NCBI RefSeq assembly: GCF_030272615.1
Contig: NC_081408.1
Location: forward strand, 611,077,673-611,141,672
Length of the DNA: 64,000 nucleotides
Origin: Cryptomeria japonica
Taxonomy: Eukaryota; Streptophyta; Pinopsida; Cupressales; Cupressaceae
Direction: 5' to 3'
Part shown: positions 38,001-49,402 of the stretch, piece after piece
Layout: each line of letters starts with the position of its first letter
Numbering within the stretch: the first letter of the stretch is position 1
Notes under the pieces: generated by a model
What the model saw: the letters and a program-made list of their open reading frames with translations, nothing else
Told to the model about the DNA's origin: nothing
Database searches by the model: none
Made by a program: the position numbers and the translations under genes

Positions 38001-39108
38001 AAAAAATAAACTGGAGAAACAAATAGAAAAGTTACAGGCAAACCTAGAAAATGAAAAATCAAGGAGGAAAGCAACAAATAGCAAGTGCAATGATTTATAG
38101 AAAAGGATAAAAAATTTGGGCTCTGCAGTAGAAATTGCAAAGCAGGAGAAGGAGGACGTAGAATTGAAGGACCTGGTAGAAAAACTAGCTAAAAGCAATA
38201 AAAAAATTGTTGAGGAAAAAGCCAGTATTCAAAAATTATACAAAAGTTATGAGTCTGTTGCCGCCGAAATGAGAAAATTATAGGACCTATTGGATCATGG
38301 GAAGGAAAAAGAAAAACATTTACAAGAGGAAGTAGAGGAAGAAAGAAAGAAATGTGCACAAATGAAAGAAGACCTGCACAATCCAAATGATAAAATAAAA
38401 ACTTTGGAGGATAGATTGAAAGATAATATGAAAAATACAACGAAGTATATACAAGAAAAAATTTGGCAGCAAATAATGCAGAGGAGTGAGAAGTTGTGTG
38501 AATGGTTTCAATTAACTGAAAGTATGAGACTAATTTTTATAAAAATTAAAGGGCACTATGAGAAGAGCACACATGTTTATTCAAAAGAGGATATGGCAAA
38601 AAAGATTCTGAAAGTAGTCTACAGTTCCAGTGACAGCTACTTGGCATCCAAGGGAATTAAGAGCCACATTGATGCCATAGTTAAGACATCATCTATCATT
38701 CAAAAATGCTAGAAGCTAAGGGAAACAACAAAAGTTATGGAAAGTTGTGGAAAAAAGATATTGAAGCTGCAAGAAAAGAAAAATAATTTGATTAAACTTG
38801 GTTTGCCTAAGTCTGTTGACACATCAAATAAATTCATTGGAGAAGAAACTTACAAAAAAAGCATGGAGATAAAAATGAAGTTTGATTTAGACTTGCTTCC
38901 AAATGACACAACTCCCAAAAGCTTTCTGGAATTCATCCAACCATTTACAACTCTAAATTCGATATTGGATGAAACAGTGATGTCAAGTAAATCTTATAAA
39001 TATGGAATGTTGACGAAGTTGGAGTTGACTTTCCATAGTTTACATAATATTGACCTTCCATCAGACGAAGAGTGGAGCACCCTACAAAAACTGGCACATA
39101 ATTCTTAA
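35032..39108 (+). pseudogene. G-patch and coiled-coil protein, 1360-codon frame with nine TAG/TAA stops
   Basis: One frame runs 4.08 kb from the ATG at 35032 to a TAA at 39106 without a single frameshift. It is interrupted by TAG at 35476, 36193, 36391, 38098, 38281 and 38710 and TAA at 35779, 37180 and 37354. Each stop is one transition from CAG/CAA (Gln) or TGG (Trp). The N-terminal 500 residues show no family I know (KRIIDIRYALSSKAANASKV). A G-patch lies at about residues 645-685 (GANLVEKMGFEGGGLGAKGE), a module that binds RNA or activates DEAH helicases. Then come a Ser/Thr/Gly-rich linker and a long coiled coil at about 980-1160. It is downstream of a tandem array and convergent with the hAT transposase, so it may be a transposon accessory protein. 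A decayed host gene is the alternative. Confidence 0.65.
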
Positions 39109-40099
39109 GAATCATGGTATGTATTGCACAATTTTCTTCTTTTATTCTTACTTTCAAGGTTTTATGTTTTTTTTGTTTGCTATTTTGCTAATCCAGCCTA
39201 TGAATCTATGATGCACTCGCTATTTCTATTTTGCTAATCCAGCCTATGAATCTATTTTATGAATAGGAAAAAAACAGCACTCGCTATTGCTATTTTGCTA
39301 ATCCAGCCTATGAATCTATGATGCACAGTGCAAAACTTCAACCAGTAAATTGTATTCTCAAATTCTCCCTTGCTTTAATATTTATGCATTTCTCTATTTC
39401 CAATTAGTAGGTTTTAGGCACTGCTATTATCTATGTTTAATTTGTCATGGCGTGAAATAATATTTAATTTTGAACTCTGTTTTTTGAATGGGAGACATCA
39501 AACATGTAGTAGATGTTAAATTGCTAATATGGCATATGATGGCCATATAAATCTGTGTTGAGTTTGTGATTTTCATGTTCAGTCTTCACATGTTGCAAAC
39601 TTGCACTTCGACCTGAAACTGTTGTTGCTCCCTTGTTTCTATAAAAGAGAATTCAGGGTCATTTGCAAAGGGTTATGAAACTTTGTATTCACTTTTGCAT
39701 GGACATTGGAGAATCACATAGGAGTTGTTGTTGCTCTCTTGTTTCTATAAAAGGGAATTCAGGGTCATTTGCAAAGGGTTCTGAAACTTTGTATTCACTT
39801 TTGCAATTGGCATGGAGAATCACACAGATTGGTGTATTACTATTGAATGAATTGTATCATATGGCTATATTTTGAAAGAATTAATGAAAATCTAAGTTCT
39901 CAACATGTGTATTACTATTGAATGAATTATATTATATGGTTCTAAAATGTATCACACAGATTTGAGACTCAAATATGTATAAATAAACAATAAACATCTC
40001 TGTATCAATAAACACATTATGGTTTTTTTTTTATTATGCTATTTTAAATTTTGAAATAGAAAGTTAAAAAATACAATTACAAATCAATATTAAATTCTA
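39109..40099. repeat. Short direct repeats between the convergent genes
   Basis: TTTTGCTAATCCAGCCTATG occurs three times between 39183 and 39320. A unit of about 110 bp with TTGTTTCTATAAAAG and AATTCAGGGTCATTTGC occurs at about 39630 and 39740. The rest is AT-rich with no gene. Confidence 0.8.
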
Positions 40100-42876
40100 A
40101 TTGCAAAAAGTAATATGCTTTTGTAATATGAATGATGAGATACAGTAATAAGATTAATAAATACCAATCTCTTACAGTTGTCATTCATCCTCATCAAATT
40201 CAGTGCTTTCTTGATTCTTGTCTGTGGTTTCTTCACTCTGAGTCTGCATACCTTCGCTAAACTACATCTCAATGCTACCAGTAGGTCCAGTACGTGAGTC
40301 AATAGTCCCATTGGCACTTTGGTTTGAAGTGTTTCCCAAACCTCTTCTTTCACATTTGGACCTCTAGATTTGCAGTGTCCTATCATAAGGAAAAGTGTGG
40401 ACATTGAATACCTAGATGTATAGAGCCTCGAGCAATTTTCCAAATTTTTGTCTAGTTTGTTTCTTAGCTTTGATTTTAGGAACCCCAAAGCACTGAAAAA
40501 TCTCTCATCTTCCATCGAACCCAATATCATGGTAAGACATAAATCAGGAAGCTTCACATATTCTAACATTGAATCATGTAACGTTGCATTCTCAACTATA
40601 GTTTTCCAAAGCCTTGTTACTGATCCCTCTTCATGGGGGTTCTCCATTTTTCCATATTGTTCTTTCATAGTGTATGCAAAACAAGATGATTTCTCTCTAA
40701 GATGAGTTTTGTCTAATATTCCATTTATAGTTACTCCATTCAATTCTCTAGATATGCAAATTTTTTTTATCAAAGTCAATAGCTTACTTCGAAAATCAGC
40801 TGCATTATTGAAGCTTCAATAATGAGGAAACACAATAGACATGGCTTCGAGTAGGTTGTCAAGAGGGAATCTGCTTCTAATTTGTGAGGAAAGATCATAT
40901 GCAATTTTCTTCACAGAAGTAGTTACAGTCTCAACAATCTTGTCGAAATCTTCAAGAGTTGCTTTTTGCTTCCAGGGGCGCTTTCTTGGTTCCTTGGGGT
41001 CAACCATGGCATAGAAGTGCATTGGTATCTCAACTCCCTGTACATTGGCACATACCTCCCCATCTGCACCGATTTGTAAAAAGTTATCAAGATTGTTCAA
41101 ATCTGTGAGTGTCTGCCACTTAACAAATTTTTCATCAGATAGTGTTGGTTGATTTTGATAGAGATTGTCGAGGGTCATCCATGTCATCTTACGCAACATA
41201 GCATATTTTGGAATATACAAAGCTCTTTTTTGGGCAGCCTTCATAATATTCCTCATTTCCTCTAGCATGGGCAAAAGAGTTGCTAAAGTTAAGAGTGCTC
41301 TAAATTACTTAACCTGCCAAGAAGTTCAGGAAATTTTGGTTGATCTGATTCGTCACGAGTTGTGTGAAATAGTCCAATAAAGGATGGATATTCTGAAAAC
41401 ACTTGATGCGTTGGACCATCCAAATAGATCCATCTGGTATCATTATCCTTGAGAAGCTTGTTCCCATCAGTTAATCCATCAGCAAAGTGTTGAAATTCCA
41501 TAAATCGCTTGGGACTTCGACAGAAGTGTGAGTAGAGCTCTCTGATTAAAAATTCATTTTTTTTTAATCGAAGCAAACTTACTCACAATTTCAAAAGCTA
41601 GATTCATTTTGTGAGCCATGCAGTGAATTGTATAATGTACGATGCAAATGAAGTTTCAATCTTTGTACAAAGACCGTTCCTGTGACCTTGCATGATTGAA
41701 GCTCCGTCTGCTCCAACACAAACCAATTTTTTGGCTACTGTCATGTCATCCATACCTCCATGTTCAATTAAACTTCTCTTTACTAGTTGAAAGAATTTTC
41801 CGCTGTCGCACTCTCCTTCATTTTAGCAACAGATAGTAGATGAGGCTGGTGGGTATGATTCTCTATAGTATAAACATGCATGCATACCCATGAAGTATTG
41901 TCTACTATCATAACTTCATCTAAAGAAAATGCAATGCAGTTTGAATCTCTTATTTTTTCTTGTACATCTTCTTTTTCAACCTCAACAAGACAACTTGCCC
42001 ATTCCCATCCACTGTTTACTGGCCAGTGCCTATTAGGATAGTTAGGAACTTTCAAAAACTATAATAAACCACTAATTTATGGGAAATCTATCATAGCACA
42101 CCCTCTACTCAAAATATGAAAAACAATGCTTAACTGAACAACTTTTGCCAGTTGTTCTATTTGCATTGCTTTTCCAAAAATAGCTTCAACAAAACCTTTA
42201 ATTTTAGCAAGCTTCATCTATAATTTCTCATGAAAATAATACCCTTCGGTATTCCTCACATGCTTACATTCCTCCTTTGTTTTCCATCTTATCACTAATT
42301 TTTCAACCCTGTCTATCATTTGTTTTTCATAAACTTTACCCATATGCTTTTCTATGGTGTCAAATTTTAGCTGCAACCTAATTTCCTTGTTATGTTTCCA
42401 AGTGCAAATCTTACACCTACATTCTATTGGAGGCTCACCTTCAATTGGATTCTCCACTGGTTCAATGAATGGATACTTTGATGCCCAATTAATTTGAAAA
42501 TTACTCACTGACATATCCCACTCTCGATCATTTTTTGATTGTGGTTCACCCTTTTTGATATGGCTTTTCTTTTCCCCTTCCGTGCATTATCATCAATGGC
42601 ATTATCACACAAATCAATTATATCATTCCGGCTAACTTGGTAATCTACCAGATAATCTTCTTCAAGATCATCCCGATCTGAGATATCAAGTTTGCCGCCA
42701 TTTTCAACATGCGGTGCAGGTGGCGAATTTTGTATTTGTACTTGCGATGATGTACCTTCCTAATTTTCACCACAATCTTTTCCAATGCCAAAGTACGAAG
42801 ACAACGTTCTTCTTTTTGATGGCCTCTCCTGGCCTTCCCCACATTTAGATTTCCTACCCCTCTTCCTGTTCAACAT
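40100..42876 (-). pseudogene. hAT-superfamily transposase, ZNF862/KIAA1586-like, decayed
   Basis: Start ATG at 42876 (MLNRKRGRKSK, then RTLSSYFG), just after a probable acceptor TTTTTGGCAG. A BED-like finger region (CRCKICTWKHNKEIRL) is near 42410, and the first acidic motif FSLDEVMIVDNTSWV near 41930. The second is GADGASIM near 41715, then HCMAHKMNLAFEIV near 41610 and NDTRWIYLDGP near 41440. The hAT C-terminal dimerisation region (MEDERFFSALGFLKSKLRNK) lies near 40500. Together these are the blocks of a hAT transposase. Frameshifts lie near 42560 and 41800, and TAG/TAA stops at 42220, about 42080 and 42065. The first exon part overlaps the left edge of the tandem duplication (42790). Confidence 0.82.
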
Positions 42877-43119
42877 CCCCAACAAAATAAAGGCTGCCAA
42901 AAAAATATCAATTTGTTGAAGAAGCAATAATTGACTATAATGTATAATATACCACTTCAAAAATATTATCGCTCACCTTTAGGCTTTAGGTCACTAGCAG
43001 TCGCCAATACAGTCAACAACAATGATTTTTCTTGGTCTAAAACTTCGCTATTGATCAGAATTCATAGCCTATAACCCACCAGATTGTGTTGAGATAGATC
43101 TGATCTTTGCATTTATTTA

Positions 43120-43651
43120 TACCAATCCTAATATGGTGAATTCCACAGGAATTTTATATGGTATACAAATATTTGGCAAATCCTGCATAACTATAACATG
43201 ACTTATGTAATTTTCGAGGCGATTATAAGTTGTCCAAATATGACTTATGTAATTTTCGAGGGGATTATAGGTCATCCAAATAATAGGTGAATACAATATA
43301 GTTGGTGAAAGTTGGGGTGAATGGAGACATGCATCGACAAGATGTCGGGCGAACTGGGTCCCCCTGGCTAACAAATCTTCACATGCCTATAGGTGAATTA
43401 AGGTCATCTATTAAGGCAACCTCGGAGAGTGTAGGCAAAACAATTAAATTTACCATGTGTCCACCATATCTTGTATTGGCGAAATCATCGCATAGAAACA
43501 TTTAATTACATAAAACATATGGCAATCAGGTCGTGAATTTGATAGAAATTGATAATGTTCTGGCGACATGGCCACCCCCAGTCAGTACAAAATATTTGTC
43601 ATTTCCGACATGGCCGACATGAAAAATTCACCATTGGCGAATATTCGCCAC
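43120..43651. repeat. Right subterminal region of the hAT-like element
   Basis: Contains TTGGCGAATATTCGCC (a small palindrome near 43634-43649) and repeated GGCGA or GGCGAA motifs, plus a direct repeat of about 50 bp around ACTTATGTAATTTTCGAGG (43201 and 43244). Repeated in the second duplication copy up to 51340. Confidence 0.6.
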
Positions 43652-44306
43652 TAAAGTAATCTTTGGACACGGGTCCCCCTAATACAAGATCGAAAGATTA
43701 AACAGTCTAATCCATATACGTGCATCATATATCGCAAGTTTTAACAGATCAAAATTAGGAGTCCACGGCTGAATATATAGCGGAAAACTATCAAAAAACC
43801 AGTTTTTCAAATTCAGGGCCTGATCCCTTGCTTCTTTTTTTGCGAAGATTGCAACAAAAAAACCTTTGGCAAGAATTTCACCACTACATGACTACCCCAA
43901 TTTTCCTCCACCCAAGGAGTGATACATCGCTTGGGTTTCTTCGAACCAATAATTCTGGCAATAATAGCAAAATCTTCCCAAATACATTTTTCATCCACCA
44001 CTTCATCCGTTAAATCAATTGATACCGGTCCCGATATGTTGTTCTCTTCAGTGGCTTTTGATTGTGGCTCAACCGCCTCATCAATTGGAATTTTTTCATT
44101 GCTTTGGATTTTTTGTCGGACCGTAATCATCCTAGTCGACATCCATAATACACCAATTTTCTAGCCTTTCTGATGGTTGCTCCTTCCTTTGACCACCAGT
44201 AAGTCTATCGTCCTTACACTGAAGTTGTTCCTACACCTTCTAGCGAGTGTCCATCATGTAATGTCCTCTGCTCTTCGCACTCTGCCTCCTGTGCCTCGCT
44301 CGCCAT
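43652..44306 (-). pseudogene. LINE ORF1, N-terminal half (copy A)
   Basis: ATG at 44306 (MASEAQEAECEEQRTLHDGH). It continues with a DUF4283-like RNA-binding region: WEDFAIIARIIG, WVEENWGSHVVVKFLPK, ALNLKNWFFDSFPLYIQPW, then IWIRLFNL in a shifted frame. It ends abruptly where the GGCGAAT end of the hAT-like element starts. Several stops and frameshifts. Confidence 0.75.
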
Positions 44307-44319
44307 AATGCCTATAGAA

Positions 44320-44900
44320 ATGTTATTTAATAATGAAAGGTTGATGAGAATGAAAAGTTCAATTTTTCAAAAAAAAATTACAAATTATCATACGTAGAAG
44401 AAATTTATTACCGCATCCGTTGAGGACTCCGTCTATGATGTTACCTCTGCCCTAGCCGCTCCGAGAGACTTCGTAACTAACCAGATCAATGGTCAGGTGC
44501 TTCAATGGAATCTGATGCTACAAGGTTCGGGTGATGCTGGGAGGTTCTGTTTGGGGGCCAGTGGGCCGACCAATACAAGGCTCTGTCTTCGTCAAAGGGC
44601 GTTTCGTACTCACTGCAACGGATTACGATAGCCAAATGGGGGTAGGCAAACATCTGTGTATGAAATAGAACCCACTCTAAAAATGCATCAAGATACCCCC
44701 ACCACCCTTCTATCTCTCTCGAACCCAATCCATTCATCCAGGACACCACTTGTTTAACAAATAATTCATTTATAAAAATTATATTATTTGTCCTACTCAA
44801 TCATACATTTTATATGACATCAATAGTAATAAATTAATTTTTTTTTGCTAAAATTGAACTTTTCTTTTTCATTAACTTTTCATTTTTAAATGACACCACT
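44320..44900. mobile_element. Foldback-like element carrying a GC-richer ORF fragment (copy A)
   Basis: The left arm, from ATGTTATTTAATAATGAAAG at 44320, pairs inverted with AAAATTGAACTTTTC and CTTTTCATTTTTAAATGACA near 44850-44900. Between them lies a GC-richer block open on the minus strand (44745-44486, WMNGLGSREIEGWWGYLDAF) with no family I know. This may be a small inverted-repeat element that captured foreign DNA, or the LINE 5' leader interrupted by AT-rich repeats. Confidence 0.4.
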
Positions 44901-46260
44901 TGTTTAATAAATAATTTCTTTTTCTTTTTTCAGAAAAGGCATCTTCTTTATAATAATCTTTTTTAAATCTTTCTTCTTTATTATATTTTTTCAACAAAAG
45001 GAATCTTCTTTATAATAATATTTTTTTTAATATTGACAACGACATTTTTTCAGCAAAAGGCATCTTCTTTATAATAATCTTTTTTAAATATTTCTTCTTT
45101 GTTATATTTTTTTCAACAAAAGGAATCTTCTTTATAATAATTGTTTTTTCAATGTTGAGAAAAGACATTTCTTTATAATAATCGTTTTAGTTCTACCAAA
45201 AGCAAGATACTATTGCATTCATTGAAGAAAAAAATAATTAGTTTAACCAATGATTGCAAAGAATTAAAAATTTTTGTCAAAAACTATGTAGTTTAAATGT
45301 AATTTTTATTTTATATGATTAAAAAAGTCATTTTATTGTATTCTTATTGATTTGTGTGGATGAAAAATTCAATTTTCCAAAAAAAAATTACAAATTATTA
45401 TACAAAGAAATTTATTACTATTGATGTCATTCTCATTAACCTTTCATTTTTAAGTGACACCACTTGTTTAATAAATAATTCATTTATAAAAATTATATTA
45501 TTTGTCCTACTCAATCATACATTTTATATGACATCAATAGTAATAAATTAATTTTTTTTTGGAAAATTGAACTTTTCTTTCTCATTGTTATTCTCATTGA
45601 CCTTTCATTTTTAAATGACACCACTTGTTTATTAAATAATTCATTTTTCTTTTTTCAGCAAAGGCATCTTCTTTATAATAATATTTTTTAAATGTTTCTT
45701 CTTTATTATATTTTTTCAACAAAAGGAATCTTCTTTATAATAATATTTTTTTCAATGTTGACAAAAGACATTTTTTTCAGCAAAAGGCGTCTTCTTTATA
45801 ATAATCTTTTTTAAATGTTTCTTCTTTGTTATATTTTTCTCAACAGAAGGAATCTTCTTTATAATAATTATTTTTTAAATGTTGAGAAAAGACATTTCTT
45901 TATAATAATCTTTTTAGTTCTACCAAAAGAAAGATACTATTGCATTCATTGAAGAAAAAATCAATTAGTTGAACCAATGATTGCAAACAATTAAAAATTT
46001 TCGTCAAAAACTATGTAGTTTAAATGTAATTTTTATTTTATATGATTAAAAAGGTCATTTTATTGTATTCTTATTGATTTGTGTGGATGAAAAGTTCAAT
46101 TTTCCAAAAAAAATAACAAATTATTATACTAAGAAATTTATTACTATTGATGACATCCTCACTAACCTTTCATTTTTAAATAACACCACTTGTTTAATAA
46201 ATAATTTATTTATAAAAATTATATTATGTCTCCATACATTTTATATATTGCATTTTCACA
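44750..46260. repeat. 727-bp AT-rich tandem repeat (copy A)
   Basis: GTGTGGATGAAAA starts at 45354 and 46081, a 727-bp period, with a partial third unit before. Sub-repeats of the kind ATCTTCTTTATAATAAT occur many times within each unit. Confidence 0.9.
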
Positions 46261-48906
46261 TGGCAAGATCGAAAGGATTTTTTATGATGTGGGTAGATGA
46301 GATAACGCAGCACAACAAAGCTGACATTGGGGGAAGCATGAAGGAGATGAAGGAAAAAGTGATGAAAAAGCAAAAAAAAGAGATTTTTGGAGATGTATAC
46401 GTTATTTAATCAAAAGACACTGTCACCATTTCAAATATTAGAAAGATATTTTCAATTGAGAAATTGAAAAAGCAGATATTATCTTCATGCGAGAAGATAA
46501 TTAGGAAAATTAAATAAATAAATATTTTATTTGATTTGAAGACATAATTAGATAATTGAATAGTTAAAATGAATTATTCAACTATAGGTTAAAATTAATG
46601 AACCTTTAATTAATCATTTAAAACTGTTTAATTAAAGGGGATAAATCAAAATTAAGTAAATAATATAATATTATTTAATTAATATTAAAAGGGAAAGGCG
46701 TTTGATGAAATAATGAAAGATTAGGGCAGCAAAATTAATGAAAGGGCTTAATTAATTAATAAACTAATTAAACCTAAAAGGGCAAGTTAGTCAAATTGAT
46801 GTCCGAAGACCTTAATCTGGTCAAATTAAATCAATTTCCAGGTCAAAATAGGGAAAATTGAAAAGAATGGGAGAGTTTGGACATAAAATACGAAAATTAC
46901 GAAAATTGGGTCAGGTTAAGGACAAATTGACGTGTTAAAAGTGGAAGATGCAAGAAAAGAAGACTTTAAGTGTCTACACAAACAATTCAAAACCTTTCCC
47001 TCAAAAGGAAATCTTTCCAATTCAATTCAAGTTTAATTTCTATTTCAATTAGGGTCAATTCTAAACTTGGGGCAAAGCCTTATTCACAATCTCAATTCTT
47101 TCCTCTTGTGTGTAGCTACAGATACCTGATGGAACTGGAAGACTTTAAACAACAACAAGAACCTAGTACAAACCCAATCCTAGAATTTGGACCTATTTTC
47201 CATGGTCCTAGGCACTAGATTACCCCTGTCTCAGGCACTAGGGAGCCCTCGCCCTCAAGATTCTGCACCAGTTTTCAGTAGTGGATTCTAAGTAGACTCA
47301 GATTTTAGATTTTTTTATAGTAGCTCTTATTTAGAAGACCAAGACATTGGGGTGCCCTCATTCTACTGGATCAACATCATATTTTAGTCACAAGTGCATA
47401 GTCAGATTCCTTATCCATTTTTGTACCTATTGTGTAGTTTTTGATTATTTATTAGCCATTTACATGTTCAGCTTAAGTTTTTACTTTCTTCATACCTTAG
47501 CCATAGTTTGCTTCACTTCAACATATCGCCATAGTTCATTCACTTTCCATAGTAGCGAAGGAATAGAATCCCTAGAAGTGTCATCAAGAGTTAGTCAAAT
47601 ATGATCACTCCTTGGACGATTGTGTATTCCAATGTTACTATGAAAGTGGATCTTGTTCTTATGTCTTATTTGGTTTCATTTTCATATTATTACAAAAGTT
47701 ATGATCTAAAAGTAGTTTTATAGGAAATTTGGATATTGAGCACCATCAAAATCAACATAATAAAAGAGAAAGAAGAATAGTAAGGATTTACATCTTTTGG
47801 ATAGCATTGGGTCTATAAGAGAAGATAAGAGGCCACATTCAATTGAGCTCTATAATTAAATTGAAAGGTCAATTTCACATGTTAATATCATTATCTTCTC
47901 ATACTCATGCAATACAATTAAACTAAAGAACTGGAGAAAGGGTAAAGAAGAAGAAAAGGAACAAATGATAGTCTAAGTAATGTAATAATGCATTATGTGC
48001 TTGCTTGGCAATAATGATTAGAAAATGTAATTTATGTTGCAAGTTAACATAGACTTGTATTAGTCCATATATCAATTGTGTTTTTTTGTATATTTTGTAA
48101 AATATATGCACTATTAACAGCAAATTTCCTTTGCAAAATCAAGTTAATCTCCATAAAGATGACTACGTCTCCCTTCTAGCAATAAAATTTTAAGAAGTGC
48201 AAGATTTAAGAATTTGAACATTTCAAAACTACCTATGCTTTGAGTGTGGTCTGCACATAGATTAACTATGCACCTCTCCCTCTATTATAGAAGAAGGTCC
48301 CCAATGCATCATATTTCAACCAACTTACAATGGTTATGTGTTCATACTATTAGACTCCTACAATGCAAAGGAGGTAACAAGTATGAAGAATGGCATAACT
48401 ATTGCAATCATATAGAATGGACTTGCTCAAAAAATGAGGGAAGACATGTGCTAGGTATTTCTAACTCCAAAGATCATCTTTTATGTTTGGCAATCATTGG
48501 AAGCATCCTAACAAATAATAGAATGTATATAAAATGCAAAATGTGCAATACAAAAATATACATAAAAATAAAAGATGTGAATGCATTGAGGAAATACTTT
48601 TTTAAACCATTACTAGTTTAACATGTGTATCTCAGACCTAGAGAATCAAATTTCCCTTAGTTAAGCTCCCCTCCTTGTTCACCAAATAATTTTATGCATG
48701 TCCACATTTTTGTTATCCTTTTTATTTTTTTGAAAGCATCCAATCTCTTATGGTACTCTTAATAAAGTTATGGAGAAAGACAACACTCACATGTTTTTGT
48801 AAAAACAAGGTGGTTCTACCTCGAGAGAAGTTTCCATCTTCCCATTAAAAAACCTCGTTTACTCAAGCCCAAGCCCATAGTCTTTTTGGCCAAGCTCGAT
48901 AGCTCG
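46261..48906. other. Upstream region of the PGG exon, copy A
   Basis: No gene I can support. Contains apparent short frames (for example 48244-48621) that are shared with copy B only because the duplication is recent. The promoter and 5' leader of the orphan exon must lie at its right end. Confidence 0.5.
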
Positions 48907-49402
48907 ATGGATCAAATTGGGTATGTCTGCGAGGGAATGAACAGAAAGTTCTTTGAAGCAGCCAAATCAGGGAACGAACAAGTGCTTAATGAGACCGGGG
49001 GCCTAGAGGGCGTTGCGAATGAGGTAACGCCAGGTGGAAACACAGTGCTCCATATTGCCGCCTATCATGGCTCTCTCCAATTCGTTAGAAAGTTGCTTCA
49101 ACTCTCAAATGCGAATCCAGAGGATGGGATGACATTTTTAAAAGCTAAAAATATGGAGGGAAACACAGCGTTGCACGAAGCAGTCTTGGGAGGAAGTGAG
49201 CAAGTTGTGAATGCTTTACTTAAATTCTGCCCAGATTTGGTGAATGAGATCAACCAAGCAGGCGAAACAGCTCTCTTTAAAGCTTGTGAGGGAGGTCATG
49301 CCAATATTGTTGAAGTCTTGTGTCCTATGACTTCTAGTGAGTACAACAAACGATTTGATGGCCAAACGCCTTTACATCTTGCAGTCTCTAAATTAAGTAC
49401 AG
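48907..49402 (+). CDS. Orphan first exon of ankyrin-PGG gene (duplication copy A)
   Basis: The ATG at 48907 (MDQIGYVCEGMNRKFFEAAK) opens 165 codons plus one base, ending at a donor (ACAG|GTGCGT at 49403). The frame is intact. It codes for the first four ankyrin repeats (GNTVLHIAA, GNTALHEAV, GETALFKAC, GQTPLHLAV). No exon 2 or 3 follows within copy A because the duplication ends in intron 1. It may be a dead fragment, or an alternative first exon that splices in phase over about 9.1 kb to the acceptor at 58501. It differs from copy B by 8 bases and 5 residues. Confidence 0.8.

Larger units (their letters stand above)
29487..43651. mobile_element. Probable giant hAT-related element (about 14.2 kb)
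   Basis: Proposed from a hAT transposase at its right side and similar ends: 29487 onward reads TTGGCGAAT and the complement from 43651 reads GTGGCGAAT. Each is followed some 20-25 bases later by a similar TAAATTTTCAT or TGAATTTTTCAT, and both ends have several further GGCGA repeats. The flanks on both sides are LINE ORF1 sequence in the same orientation, as if a LINE was interrupted. No clean 8-bp target duplication is visible (AGTAAAATC against AAAGTAATC), so the exact borders are uncertain. The interior holds a 1360-codon ORF, two smaller ORFs and tandem repeats. Confidence 0.5.

Noticed and set aside
35032-39108. Reassigned genetic code with TAG/TAA read as glutamine
   Set aside because: The intact PGG gene ends at a TAG exactly where its paralogs' C-terminus is expected and has no internal TAG/TAA. 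Other relics here also contain TGA stops and frameshifts, so decay is the simpler explanation.
47347-47604. 85-codon frame repeated at 55108-55365
   Set aside because: Hydrophobic low-complexity translation in AT-rich DNA, present twice only through the duplication.
48244-48621. 125-codon frame conserved at 56005-56382
   Set aside because: Conservation is explained by the recent duplication. The translation has no recognisable domain and lies in the presumed upstream region of the PGG gene.
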